From contig AP031358.1 of assembly GCA_037833965.1 (NCBI GenBank), forward strand, positions 7,076,001 to 7,140,000: a DNA stretch of 64,000 bases, in the 5' to 3' direction. The notes beneath the pieces are model-generated. The model worked only from the letters and a program-made list of their open reading frames with translations. It had not been told where the DNA came from and did not search any database. Positions within the stretch are counted from its first letter, which is position 1. The number at the start of each line of letters is the position of its first letter. Source of the DNA: Marchantia polymorpha subsp. ruderalis. Lineage: Eukaryota; Streptophyta; Marchantiopsida; Marchantiales; Marchantiaceae. The position numbers and the translations under genes were made by a program. Positions 51,901-63,858 of this stretch are shown here, piece after piece.

Positions 51901-54627
51901 AGTAGCAGTAAATATTCCCTGTTGCAGCGGATGCTTGAAAGCTGTGAGGCCAGCAGCTATATACCAGAACCTTTATCTGTAGCAAACTATTGTCTCTGAT
52001 AACTCACAGGCACCATTGATTACTGATAGACATCAGACACATGAATCGGATGGATTTCGATCTGGCAATCACATCTTTCTGCGTCTCCTGATAAATAACT
52101 GCCTCTTGCCAGACGAATTCCTTGACCACAATTATGGATCTCTTCTTCCAGAAATCGAGGTTCTGAACGAGATAATCAAAACGAGATCATTTCCTGCTTC
52201 CCGAAGAAGATTATCCTCCAGAGCAGGGGAACAGGTGAAAGCTGAATGATGAAATGCCTCGTCGTTGTTCAGACTTAGAAAGGATGTACACAGATCGAAC
52301 AGGCCATCGCTCGCTTTTCATGTCAGTCTCAAAAATCGCTACTTTCTGTAGGTTACAAAGTGTGAAGGTTCGAATCTCGTCGAACATGCTTAGAAGAATT
52401 GCTTACCGAGGACTTCGAAGCTTGTTGCTTGATTAGTAACAGGACAGATATAACAGAAACAGTCCATGACTGCTACAAGCTTTCAACGGCCTCTGAGAAT
52501 ATTTGAGCTACACCCTGGAGATCCGGAAAGCTCGAGGGGATTCCGGAGACCTTTACAGTTGATCAGAACCTGACCAGGCTAGGAGTCAAACAGTGCGTCT
52601 TGATTGAGAATCGGATCTCCATTTGAATTCAGAGCCGGTCTTCAGATCCCGCGAAAAGGAGTTCATTCACTTGAAGTCAGTCTACGCAATGTTTGTCTAG
52701 GCTCACCGAAAAATCGACGAGGTGAGCTTCCCGCCGTATTATGCTTGAAAGATGTGGCCCCTTAGCTGATAGCCCCTTAGGGTGGGTTGCCCAGGGCCGA
52801 CCCCTATCCTTCACGCGGTTTAGGTGAAGAGGAATTTGTGTTTTGCAGTGTCCACGATGCGAGTGCTTATGTCATGCAAAGCGCACAGGACTTCGCAAAA
52901 CTTGAGTCCAGATGTCACAGCTAGCAGGCAGCTACACGATGGTGGATTCGGGACCCCCTCCCTGCAGATGCCTCCAGAGCCTTCGGCCAGAAAATGGAGG
53001 GAATGTCTCTCGGACTTGCCAGGATCCTCTCTCTAGTAGAGAGCTGGGATCCAGCAAGGAGGCGTGTACAGTCTTAACACTAGTCAACCAACTATTACAC
53101 TAGTATCCCGTCTCATTTCCAAATCCGTTGTGGCAGGGTCGGTACGGCTGCTGGATGCCGAAGCAAAAATCTGGACGGCGAAAATAGGACATCAATTAAT
53201 ACTATCTTCTGTACATCGACAATAGGACATCGCTCGGTACGTAAGGTTCTTTTCCGCAAATAATGTTTGTATCCTGACATGTACCATATTATTCATTTCA
53301 ATCATAGAACCGTCTGTGAATGGGGATTTCAACAAACAGTGATGAAATTCCGTGTGACTAATAATGATTTTGTACTTATAATAAGTCTTTTGTCCTAGTC
53401 ATCCCTCCATGACAGCTTGATTTAATGTCGATTTTGAGATGTTTGGACATTCGTGTTTGACAAGCACATACAGTCGCTCATACCATTTGGGAAATGCTCT
53501 TATAGAAAAGAGTTGAGAGGGACTAACAGGTAAAGGAGTGATAACTCCATAAAATGTTCCAAAAACAAATACTAATTAAAATCCCATACAGATTAATATC
53601 TATCTTAAACGAATCCTCCTATCATCCGAAGTTTTCCAAATAGATTCTTGGATTTTCAGCCAAACCGATGAAATTTTTCCCGAAAGGCAGCAGTAATATG
53701 TTGCTAAAACTGCAGACAGACCTGGACCCGGAGACCCCGCTTACCACCGTCAAAGATCGGGAAATTTTCACTTTATTACCCCATCCACCAATCCCCTTGT
53801 GCACTGACCACATTCTCTCAGCGTTGTGTGAAGGACAGAGTGACTCTTCGGGACATTATCGAGAGCGGAGGCCAGAGGCGACTCGGCCGACCGGAAGGAA
53901 CATCGAAGATAAAATGAACACCCGTAAACGGCGTCGGTGTGAAACCGCAACTCGGGACAGAATTGTCCGATGCAGATGCAGTCAGTGTGAAGAGGTCGAA
54001 GACGAAGGAGGTGTGAACGTGTGCATGCGAAGAGCGGGGGGTCGGAATCAGCCGACCGGGACGAATGAGAACGAGATCGGATGGGATGGGAGGGGGCGGG
54101 GCGGGGCGGGCTGGGCACTCGAAAGAGCTCGCGGGGGATCGATCGAGGTCGCGGGAGGCTCCGCATGCACAGGACCGTAGCAGTTACTGGAGGTCGTTAC
54201 TGGCGTGCTGGATCGTTCACGCCGCTGCGAGCCCTCCTCGCGGTGTCTGGAACGAAGCGAGCCTTCCATGGCCAGTACGACTACAACTACGGGACTTTCT
54301 TCGCCTCTCCACCTCTGAGGGTGCGCATTGCACCTTCAAACTCCCTCCATGCCCCTAGAGCACGGCACGGCCCCGCTGAGCGAATTCCGCAGGCCCTCCT
54401 CCGGCACGGATGACATTCTCGTCGCCTGACCAAATCACCAACCGTCCGCTGAATCGCTCGCAAGCTTAGGGAGCCGAGAGAGAAGGTGCGAGCGGCGGGG
54501 TGAGAGGGAGCAAGTGCTGCCGGTGCATGTGGGCCACTCGGGAGAGCGAGTGTGAGGTGAACCGGACGGTAGTCGTGGAGTAGATTGTAGATTGTAGATA
54601 GATTGGCCGGGACGAGATTTGGACGAG
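48931..54627. other. 5.7 kb between the ten-cysteine gene and the fasciclin gene
   Basis: The first 400 bp hold the presumed leader and promoter of the minus-strand ten-cysteine gene, including an 18-codon upstream ORF at about 49,198-49,254. A purine-rich GAAA repeat lies near 51,125-51,147. The last kilobase is GC-rich with GGGGCGGG-type boxes near 54,095-54,110 and probably contains the fasciclin promoter. A 170-codon ATG frame at 53,668-54,180 is compositionally biased and probably not a gene. Confidence 0.35.
49317..49325 (-). promoter_or_regulatory. TATA box candidate for the ten-cysteine gene
   Basis: The minus strand reads TATATAAGG here, about 390 bp upstream of the ATG at 48,930. 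It would give a long leader with the 18-codon upstream ORF and a possible leader intron. Confidence 0.35.
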
Positions 54628-55983
54628 ATGGCTTTGATTAGGTCAAGGGGAGGAGCGGCAGGGGTTCTGGTTGGGGTGCTGCTCCTCGTGAGCGTTGCAA
54701 GCACGAGTGCAATGATGGTGGATTTGGCTGCTGTCCTATCTGGTCAAGGCGGCTTCAGTGAAATCATCAAGGTTGCTCAGAATGCCAACAGAACGCAGTG
54801 GCCCTCGGCCTTCACCTTCTTTGCGCCCAGTAACGGGGCTGTCAAAGTAATCTCCTTCCCTCTGCCGTCGCTCCCTGACTCTGGTCGTCCTCGTCGTCCT
54901 CGTCCTAGCGCTTGAATCTACGAAGCTTCTCCAGTCCATCAGTATTCTGATCCTTGATTCTTCATACCCGTCCAGCCCAATCCGACTTTGTGTGCCGAAT
55001 CTCTTACACATCTGACGCTGATCAGACCCCCGAAATTCGTCCACTCTTCTTGAAAGAAAAGCATTTCAAGCACTAGCGCTTTAGTACACAGAAACAACGC
55101 TATATCCTGCTCTTCTAGTGAACAGAGTGGGCGGTTAACTCAGTGCTCCTACATACTAGGCCCTTGCCCTGACATGAGATTACACGATGCCATCTGAGTT
55201 CGCCTGAATCTTTAACTAAGCAGTTGGACTTCAGGTTCACATCACACGAGAAGAACTCTCTTTGGACGAAAAGCCTTCCGACTTTCAAAACGGGAAATAA
55301 GAATTAGTAAGATTTCGGCTGGTCTAAAGGCTACCAATGCTGGCCGTGTAAGAATCCGCTTAGAGCCAATTAGATACTATGTGCTCCTACAATTATTGCC
55401 CACAAGTTTGACGGTCTCATGTCCATCATACACACAACAGCAGAACACCTTGTCAGAAGTCCAGTTCACACACTTGACGCATTGGAGATTTGAAAGCCAA
55501 CCAAAGTCAAGGTAAAAATGTTCAAGGATGGTTGAGAGAAGCTAGCAGAAGATAAGTTTACGATAATTCTCGCAGATCCGAGAAAACAAGATATGTTCCT
55601 CATTCGTCAGAGATAAAGAAAGAATTTGGTAGTCAAGGGAAATTGGGAAAGAATGTGGATCTGAATTGGCGGAGGCTCTGAAATTGCAGAAATACAGCTG
55701 CTTGAAAGAACCAGGACAGTCTTCAATCGCGGGCAGGGTTCTACAGTATCATATGCTGACAGCAGCATACGCTGATGCGGCCATCGTCACCAGGACCAGC
55801 AAGGCGCCGTGGTTGGCATACACTGCACTCGCAGGCCAAAGGCTCAACATCACTAATAAGAATGGCAAAATCACTATTGTCGGTAATGGCATCACCGCCA
55901 AACTCAACAAGCAAGATGTTGTGAGCAAGAGCACTCAGTCTGTCCAGGGAATCGACAAGATGTTCATTCCAACCACCATCCAG
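54628..55983 (+). CDS. secreted fasciclin (FAS1) domain protein, 2 or more exons
   Basis: Exon 1 is 54,628-54,846 and exon 2 is 55,633-55,983, joined by a phase-0 GT-AG intron of 786 nt. The joined frame encodes 190 residues: a signal peptide (about 1-28), then one FAS1 domain. The H1-like box is FTFFAPSNGAV, the Tyr-His motif is LQYHML, and the H2-like box is VQGIDKMFIP. FAS1 domains mediate adhesion at cell surfaces and walls. The 3' end is uncertain. Exon 2 ends in CAG followed by GTATTC; a good acceptor at 56,111-56,112 would add a 70-residue exon ending at 56,325, while reading through stops at 56,076. A frame starting nine bases earlier at TTG was rejected in favour of the ATG. No GPI-anchor signal is evident. 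Confidence 0.7.
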
Positions 55984-58362
55984 GTATTCCTGTTCCCTCT
56001 TGAAGCCACTCATCCTCAACTTGTTCCCCCTCGGTTGCACACAACAACTAGATTCCACAAATCCAACTCTCATTGAAGCTTCTGTTTTAGCTTGGACTAA
56101 TGTTTCCTGCAGGTACGTACACCACATTCTGACTCATTACTTTTTGGGATCCTACTTCGACCGGCAGTTCTATCTCAAAGTAGGATCGCCTGGTTCTCAC
56201 CGTCCATCCTTGGACCATCAATCGCCTGGTCCCCACATAGTTTATTACTCTTTGTCTTTGCGCTTACTCCAGACAGCAATTCCTCATTTGAAACTTGTGA
56301 AAATTGTCCCTCGAGGCCTCCTTAATCGTACCGAGGATTCACTAGCAAGTTTGAATTCTCGTGTTTCCTCCGAGTGATACTTGAGCCACCAACAGTCAAC
56401 AGCGTAAACAACCATGAGGAACGCAAGAATGAAGCGACTTAATCACAGTGCCATTCTTCGCCTGCAGAATGTATGTGGCATAAAAGCCGGCTCAACCAGC
56501 AGCACAACTGGTGGGTTGCTCTCCCTGTATTCCACCTCTTCCCAAAACTAGCCAGTCGCGGTCTGTGCCGTTGTAGTAGTCGAGAGACGAGAGCTCTTGA
56601 TGTGGTCATGTACTTGTTTTGTTGCCTTCACAGCTCGCATGGTGTTGGCTCCAATTTCCCCTTCTGGAAGGAGATTTGAAAAGTATATTCAGTCAATTCT
56701 CTTTCAAAAAGATATCTTGTAGTGCGAAGTGAAACAAAAAGTACTTACTGTTGAGTGGATGAATGTGTGGGGCGGGGGTCAGTAAACGCAAGGAGGAGCA
56801 GACTCTTGGAAGTTGCGGCGCTAATGGTGGGCTTAGCCTCAGTAGGGTACTTCTACTGGCCGTGGTAGTCCAGAGGTTGGCAGAGCTGTGCTAACCATGC
56901 AAACATCAACCAGATGATGAATTCAGACTTGGAGGATGTCTTGATGACCTATCATTTTGAGTTCACAAATTTGGCAGAGCATGCATAGCTAGTAGCCACG
57001 ATAGCTTCAAGCTCTCGGCAAGGAAAACTTTGAGGAGCCGAGGGGCGTTTATCTGGGTGGAGAATTGTTGGTGCAGACTGGAATACTTTTTGAGACCAGA
57101 GAAGAGATTCGACACAAGCTTTAATTCTGCCAGTCATTCTGCACTTTGGTGCTGCTCCATAGGAAGGGAAGGAATCGAACAATTAGAGTCCGTCGAATGT
57201 AGTCAAGTGGAGTTTTGGTGAAATGCCATTAGGGCCATGTTCGGAAAATACACCATGGTTTCTGATTCATGTACAATAGGGCCAACGTGTGTGTATAAGG
57301 AGCACGTATATGGACTTATTCAGTCTCAGGACTATATCGTCAAGAGTCGAGAATGTTTTTGCCGCGCAAATGTCCACTCGAATCGTTGCAGACTTTTGTT
57401 TTCAATTTATTGGGAAATAAAATTACCTAGTTTTGTCTCCCCTTTTCCTTCCGACCTCACCTCACCATGGCACAATCCTGCCTTGTTCTGCGAGTGAGTC
57501 AACGCTAGGAATTGAGCTGTCCACATACCCCGCGCCACTTGTAAAGAAAGTTCCTGGACCAGGTGGAGTTTCTCGGAGTCTTCAAGCCTTCCAGCTTCGA
57601 GCTCGGAGGCTAACGAGACTGTCTTCGGGTGTAAATTTCGAGCGAGCGTCGTCCCGTGCTTGACCCGGAATCGGATAGATCCCAACCAACAGTATGAGCG
57701 TATCCAAGGAAGGACTTCCATACGTGGACAATATACACTACTGAACTGCTGTGGTCATTTCCCATATGCTGGAACCAAAATAACTGATGAACGCAATCCC
57801 TCAAGGATAATACAAACCAAATATGCAAAGAGTGGGAACAATACTCAATTTGAATGGTGATCCCATTCTCCTGGGTCCGAGCCAAAATTACCAACACCCG
57901 TACCAACTCCTCTGCTCGTTTGAAACAGCTTCAGGCATGACCCATGACAAAAAATTAAAACAGGAGGCTGTGTATAAGTCCTCGAATGGGGAAAGCAGAA
58001 AATTATAAACAAGCCATGGCGAGCATGACTTTCTATTTATTACTTCATCAATCAAATAATGGCACCAGACTCTCAAAGATGTTGATCAGCACTAACGACA
58101 GCAATTTTGAAGTAAAGATGGTCTGACGATGATATCGATGAGCTCGGCATATACAATCAACTACTATACAGCTCTGACAGGTTCTAACTATTTGATAACT
58201 TGAAGGTAAAGTTGCAGGTAAGCATAAGCGCATTCATGTTGCAACTCTTCTTGTTACCTCCGTGGCGCTCAAACGACTTGTACAGGCAACTCGCTGCATG
58301 TATGTCAGTCATAGATGCGGACGAGATGCGGACGAGCTGTGCCAACTTCGTGCATGATCAAC
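55984..58362. other. gap between the fasciclin gene and MurB 3' end
   Basis: This holds the uncertain 3' end of the fasciclin gene and the 3' flank of MurB. On the minus strand, AATAAA at 58,036-58,041 could be the MurB polyadenylation signal, about 320 bp after its stop. No other gene is recognised. A minus-strand frame at 57,407-57,721 has a plausible-looking stretch but no known domain. Confidence 0.35.
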
Positions 58363-60365
58363 TTAACTGTAAGGGACATAAATAACTTCCTCCCGAAGAT
58401 CAACTCCTAGCTTCCTCTTGACTTGTTCCTTAACAAGTTCGATCAAAGTAATCATGTCTGCAGCGCTTGAACCTCCAGCATTGAGGAGAAAGTTGGCGTG
58501 AATATTTGAAACTTTTGCTCGGCCAACTTCTATACCTTTCAAACCTGCTTGCTCAATCAGTGCACCCGCTGACTGGGATCCTGTACCAGGATTCCGAAAA
58601 ATGCAACCTGCACTTTTCGCCGCAACAGGTTGTGTTTTCCTTCTCCTGTAAAAGAAATAGCTATCAGGAAAACATGCCACTGCTCATAAGCAAACCAATA
58701 AACACATCTACTGGTAAGAAGGCATTCTCGAGTCGCAGAATCGTAACTCAAATCTTTCCGGACCTAATCGGAACTGTACCTCTCCAGAAGAGATTTGTGC
58801 CTCTGTCTTGCGTCCAGACAAGGCTCGAGTTCAAAAGTTGCAGCAAGAATGGCCATGAACCCTGGCATTGTTTGGTAAGGTGAGAGACGATAACCATACA
58901 CCACAAGGTCGCTCTGTCCTTTGGTGTGAACAATCCTCTCTCCATCAGCGCATAAAACTTCGACCGATTTGAGAGCGTTAGCAGTTTCCTACAACATCAA
59001 CTGAAGATGAATATAACGATCACAATATGGATATGTTGAGAAGAGGAATGTAGAGCCCACCAAATTATTTCATATCCAATTTCGTTCTAGGCTTACAGAA
59101 ATCACAATCCAGGAGTAGCTTTCTGACAATACGACCAAGAGAAAATTTGCGAAGGTCGGCAAAAGTAGCTTCACATGGAGATTCGTGGCACGGCTGGATA
59201 GACTAATGTTGTCTTGCACTAATTTACAATACCAAAATTACACATTCCATGTCGACTTTCTCTACACTAAATACTTGTTTCTGTTGCTAAAAGCCGGAGT
59301 ACTTACCATAAGTAATCACTTCTTTAAAAATATTGGGCTCGCACTAAGAAAAAGGAATCTGGACTGACAGAACAGCAGGGGAGGTGGATGAAGTGTTTAG
59401 CATAACCCCGAGCATTGTTTTAACAGACCTATGTTTCTCCATCAGCAATTCGTCCACTGGGGGAAAGCAGTTGAGACAAGGAGAAACGTGTGTTTGGATT
59501 TGTTTACTGATCCACGTAATCTCTTATCAGGTAAGCCGTGAAGTGTCTTAGGATTAAACATGGAACTTTCAGCTCACCTGGCCGTTTGCGGAAGCATTCA
59601 TAAAAATCGCACCGCCAACAGTGCCAGGAATTCCAGAAGCGAATTCGAGTCCCGTGAATCCATCTTTCGAGGTTTGTATACCTAGAGTGTTGAATGGATA
59701 GCCACTTCCCACTCTGTATACTCCCCTCCCTTGCCTTTCGAGAAACTTCAGGGAGTTGAGGATGACACAGCCATCAAATCCTCTGTCATCAAAGAGGCAA
59801 TTGGACCCCTTCCCCACGATGAAGCATCGAATGTTGTTTTCTCGACATATTCTGCGAGAGCACTCAGGAACGTAAATTGGCAGGCTGGCCTTGTGCAGTG
59901 GAAAATAAGGTGTCATGAAGACACGCACGCAATGCAGCTAACAATCACAAGAACCCAAAAACGCATCACATCCAGCAAAATAGGGAAATTCAAGCGAGCT
60001 GGACTACAATTTCGGAATACAAAACGGCAGATAGATCGACCGAACCTAATTGCAGTAGACATCTGAGACTCATCGTGCACCTCAACAAAATATTTAGCCG
60101 GGCCGCCGATTCCCAATGTGCTCAATTCGCTCAAACGCTTCCCTCGCTCAAAAGAAGGTAAACTTTCCAACTGACCATCACTCGACACCCCTCCTCGCAC
60201 TCGGAGACCAACTGTGCACCGACGAAATTTCTCCCATCTCTGCAATCCAGAATTTCTTGAGCAATTTTCAAGGGACAAGTGCGACCCCTTTCCACCGACG
60301 AGAATCCCACAGGTGGATTGAACCTGACAGCCAATAATCGCCATCATCGGATTGGAAACATACAT
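58363..60365 (-). CDS. MURB: UDP-N-acetylenolpyruvoylglucosamine reductase (MurB), plastid-type, 4 exons
   Basis: MurB reduces UDP-GlcNAc-enolpyruvate to UDP-MurNAc with FAD and NADPH in peptidoglycan precursor synthesis. On the minus strand the exons are 60,365-60,046, 59,851-59,578, 58,988-58,780 and 58,645-58,363. All three introns (194, 589 and 134 nt) are GT-AG and the joined frame is intact: 361 residues. Residues 1 to about 70 are rich in Ser, Gly and Arg, like a plastid transit peptide. The enzyme follows: LSTLGIGGPAKYF at 81-93, the FAD-binding VGKGSN at 119-124, GIPGTVGGAIFMNA at 180-193, GYRLS around Arg232, RRRKTQP at 268-274, SAGCIFRNP at 279-287, and Glu354 near the end. The usual catalytic Ser is Cys282. 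A stop lies upstream of the first ATG in frame; Met7 or Met8 are alternatives. The length without transit peptide is normal for bacterial MurB. Confidence 0.92.
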
Positions 60366-61200
60366 GACGCATCACCGTAAGCTGTCATCTAAAGCCCCCT
60401 CCTCCGATCGATATTTTCTGCCACTCATGAACGCAACTCAAGACCGACAAAGGACGTCCCACCATGACACTCCGAAGACACGAAGGTCACGATGTCTGGC
60501 ATTGCAAAACACAGCTCTTCCTCCTCCCCGCCTCCGCGCCTTTCACTGCTTCCAAACGTAATCGATTCCTATCCTCTTTCTCCTCGTGGCCAGCATGCAC
60601 GCATGCAAAATCTAACACCCGTGTGACAGACTGCTTCGAAACCAAATGCTTGGCATTCGGAGCACGACAAAACTTGCGCACTGCTCTGACTGAGAACCTT
60701 CAAATCTGACGTACAGGCGTTTGAAATTTGTTCTAATCAAATATTCCAGCAATGGCTTGAATGTCGACGATGTTTCGTCGCCCCTCGATTGAACGATTTT
60801 GAGACGAGAGATTCTGCTGTCAACCACGTACACCACAACCACGTGGTTGTGGCCTAAGAACTGTGTCTCCTATCGCCGTCATCGGAAACTCTACAACTCC
60901 GTAACTCAACGTGTGACACTTACTTATACTCTAAATTGTGAACAAGGATGCTTTCCTAATAAGAATGTCTGTAGTTTTTTAAAGTCCATGGTAATTGACT
61001 TGATTAGCTGCACAAACTTATACATAGCCCCTATATAGGGCCTTCATAGACCGAGTTACGTGTCATACTTCAGTGAGCGGTCTCTTAAGTTCTTCTTTTC
61101 TTTGCGAGTGTACTCTTTTTGACCCAAGATGGAAGAATGTGCGGGCAGGCTGATTGGATGAGGATGAAATTGAGGCTAGATCGCTCCGCTCCGATGAGCG
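60366..61200. other. MurB upstream region
   Basis: No gene is recognised. It contains the presumed MurB leader and promoter and the G-box palindrome at 60,833-60,852. No convincing TATA box was found for the minus strand. Confidence 0.35.
60833..60852. promoter_or_regulatory. 20-bp palindrome centred on a G-box (CACGTG)
   Basis: CCACAACCACGTGGTTGTGG is a perfect 20-bp palindrome with CACGTG at 60,840-60,845. G-boxes bind plant bZIP and bHLH factors. It lies about 470 bp upstream of the MurB ATG and about 370 bp before a TATA box pointing the other way, so it could serve either or both directions. Confidence 0.5.
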
Positions 61201-61205
61201 ATGGA

Positions 61206-61214
61206 CTATAAAAA
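61206..61214 (+). promoter_or_regulatory. TATA box of a rightward promoter
   Basis: CTATAAAAA is preceded about 50 bp earlier by ATTGG (a CAAT-type motif on the plus strand at 61,153-61,157). A start about 30 bp downstream would place a 5' leader of under 40 nt before the ATG at 61,267, which has an excellent context. Confidence 0.45.
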
Positions 61215-61266
61215 CATATGGGCATCCATCCGCACTCAACTATGAGGGAATCTCTATTCTCACAAC

Positions 61267-61374
61267 ATGGTAGATGTCATACTGACCACCATAGTTACTC
61301 ATAGTGAAATTGTTCAACCAATGCTTGAACCTGTGTCGGCCACCTTGAAAATGTTTCCCAACATCAAGATGTAA
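61267..61374 (+). CDS. hypothetical 35-codon ORF behind a TATA box
   Basis: The ATG has A at -3 and G at +4 and sits about 60 bp after CTATAAAAA. The frame encodes 35 residues, starting MVDVILTTIV, then stops. It is not recognised. It may be a small peptide gene or the first exon of a spliced gene: GT occurs at the very end, just before the stop. A second short frame follows at 61,387-61,587. The only support is the promoter-like context. Confidence 0.25.
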   Translation: MVDVILTTIVTHSEIVQPMLEPVSATLKMFPNIKM

Positions 61375-61599
61375 CCCACTGCATGGATGAAGACTTATTC
61401 TCTGAACATGATAAATCTAAATATTTGTGCCAATGAACATTTAAGCTCCAATATCCATAAAGACTTTAACAAAATGCCTATTGTTTTCCATTATGGACCA
61501 ACTCTTGCTATAAAATGGCAAAGGAATCGAGAGAGGAGAGAAATCAGGCTTAACATACAAGCAATGAACAAAGTTTTCAAAGCATAACGGAATTGTTTG

Positions 61600-63150
61600 G
61601 CATGGTCGGCTATCAAGCTCTGAGATATTTCGTTTTAGTCACTTGCGTGCTATAGGATATTGAGTAAAAAATCTCCTCGAGTCAATGATTATGCACTGCC
61701 TTTGTGATCGAAGTCAGATTGAAGGGTAGAATCATACAAACTTGTTCAAAAGACGATTAAAGTTCTTTGTGGAACATTTGAAGATATAACTTGCGTCTGA
61801 GGGGCACCTTCCCATACTTATGGCTACATATGTCTTGGTGAATATACTTTAATTGCAATCTTTTCTTCACTTTATGTTATCCACAAAACTTGAGGAAAGT
61901 GGCGGTGAGACCTTGTTGGATGAAGTCGCGTCTGAAAAACATGGCTTCATGTGTTTTCAATCATTTGTTTGATAACTAGCAGCTGATCATAAGCGCTGTT
62001 TAAATCTTAATCAAAGTATGAATTTATCCACCATCCATGTATAACTCTCGCTCTTCACGCAAAAGCTATGTTTGATCTAAATTGTAATAAATGATTTATA
62101 AATGTTTATGACATATTGGGATATCACTTGAGTATATGCTAACTGTATGCTAAGGCGTATATAAGATTTTTCTAAAAGTAAAGACAAAAGGATCCAAAAT
62201 ACTTTGCTCGTGCATTTAATCTTTCTATGACATAGTACTTTGATAGTTTATTCAGACAACGACGAACTTAGTGAGTTCAAGACCGTGCAGACCAAATAGA
62301 AAATTACGCATGATACAAGAAAAGTTGAATTTTCCTTTAGATGAAAGCTGATTCTTGCTAGACGCACTACACTCACATGCTCTTTTGTATTTCTTTTTGC
62401 ACATGAGCAGGTAAGCTTAGTTCAGAAGTACATATCTCATGGATGAGCCCAGAGTTCATCCAATTATTATCATGATAATGTAGGGTTGTGGACGGTGTGG
62501 TTGATAATGACAGCAAATTCAAAACACTAATCTGCCAAATGAGATTTTTATTGCAATCAATGGATCATGTGTTTTTTATGTCCAACCAGATTCCAAGGTA
62601 TAATATAAGAGCTTGGCTATGAAGTAAATTGATTGTAAGGTTTCACTATCTTACCAGATACTATGTTGCTTCTAAAAGTAGCTTGCAAAACCAGTATACT
62701 TATTTCAACAAAACTAATCAATAGGACGTTGGATACTCGTGATGGTACTCAAATCAATGTCTAAAACTTATCTTCAAACTCATGAATTGCCCCATTAATT
62801 TCCGACAACTGCAACATCTACTGACAATCAATCTCACTAATTGTTCTCACAAAAATCCTTCAGATCTTCAACATACTCACCTCCTGAAATCTGGAAACAG
62901 GAAGAACTTCTTCACATGATTTACACGGAGATTTGCATCTAGACTTATTCATACACAACTTTCTCAATTATGATCGGAAACCTGTACGATCTTTCACTAT
63001 TTATTTTTTAGGATAAATAATTCCTATAAACAAATCATGTCCAAGTCACCAGATTGATAGCTTCAAAGGATATAGTTATTGATACAGTTGTTTTTCGGGG
63101 TGGATGTATGCACAGTCATCGTACAAGTTGATTCTTACGGATCCAAAACG
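61600..63150. other. AT-leaning sequence with no recognised gene
   Basis: No open frame of note, no domain and no repeat beyond short A/T runs. It leads into the tandem array. Confidence 0.4.
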
Positions 63151-63858
63151 TGTAATGAGAGTACAAAGAAACTTGCGTACAGGAGTCACATCCAACTCTA
63201 CAATTCATTTCACATACTAAATATCAGCTTGAGCACTTCCTGAAGATTTGAAGAACTTTGAAGAAATTGTGAAGACTCTTTAGGTGAATAACAGTAGACC
63301 TTAATTGAATTAGATTGACTCTGGTCGAACAGTTGCTGACAATTAACCAATTAGTATAGTGTTCTCAGGTTACGTCTATGTGTAATGAATGTGTAATGAG
63401 TGTACAGAGAAACTTGCGTACATGAGTCACATCCAACTCTACAATTCATTTCACATACTAAATATCAGCTTGAGCACTTCCTGAAGATTTGAAGAACTTT
63501 GAAGAAATTGTGAAGACTCTTTAGGTGATTAACAGGAGACCTTAACTGAATTAGATTGACTCTGGTCGAACAGTTGCTGACAATTAACCAATTAGTATAG
63601 TGTTCTCAGGTTACGTCTATGTGTAATGAATGTGTAATGAGTGTACAGAGAAACTTGCGTACATGAGTCACATCCAACTCTACAATTCATTTCACATACT
63701 AAATATCAGCTTGAGCACTTCCTGAAGATTTGAAGAACTTTGAAGAAATTGTGAAGACTCTTTAGGTGATTAACAGGAGACCTTAACTGAATTAGATTGA
63801 CTCTGGTCGAACAGTTGCTGACAATTAACCAATTAGTATAGTGTTCTCAGGTTACGCC
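63151..63858. repeat. 241-bp tandem repeat, about 2.9 copies
   Basis: Units start at 63,151, 63,392 and 63,633. Copies two and three are nearly identical, while copy one differs at several sites, and the third copy ends after about 226 bases at GGTTACG. The unit contains ACTTGCGTAC, GAAGATTTGAAGAACTTTGAA and AATTAACCAATTAG and encodes no open frame of note. The array may be a minisatellite or satellite fragment. It ends before the window edge, so the copy number is complete. Confidence 0.93.

Noticed and set aside
52321..52440. GGTTCGAATCT, resembling a tRNA B box
   Set aside because: No A box or cloverleaf could be built at the required distance upstream.
53668..54180. 170-codon ATG frame upstream of the fasciclin gene
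   Set aside because: The second half is Arg/Gly/Glu-rich from GC-rich promoter-like DNA and there is no recognisable domain or signal peptide.
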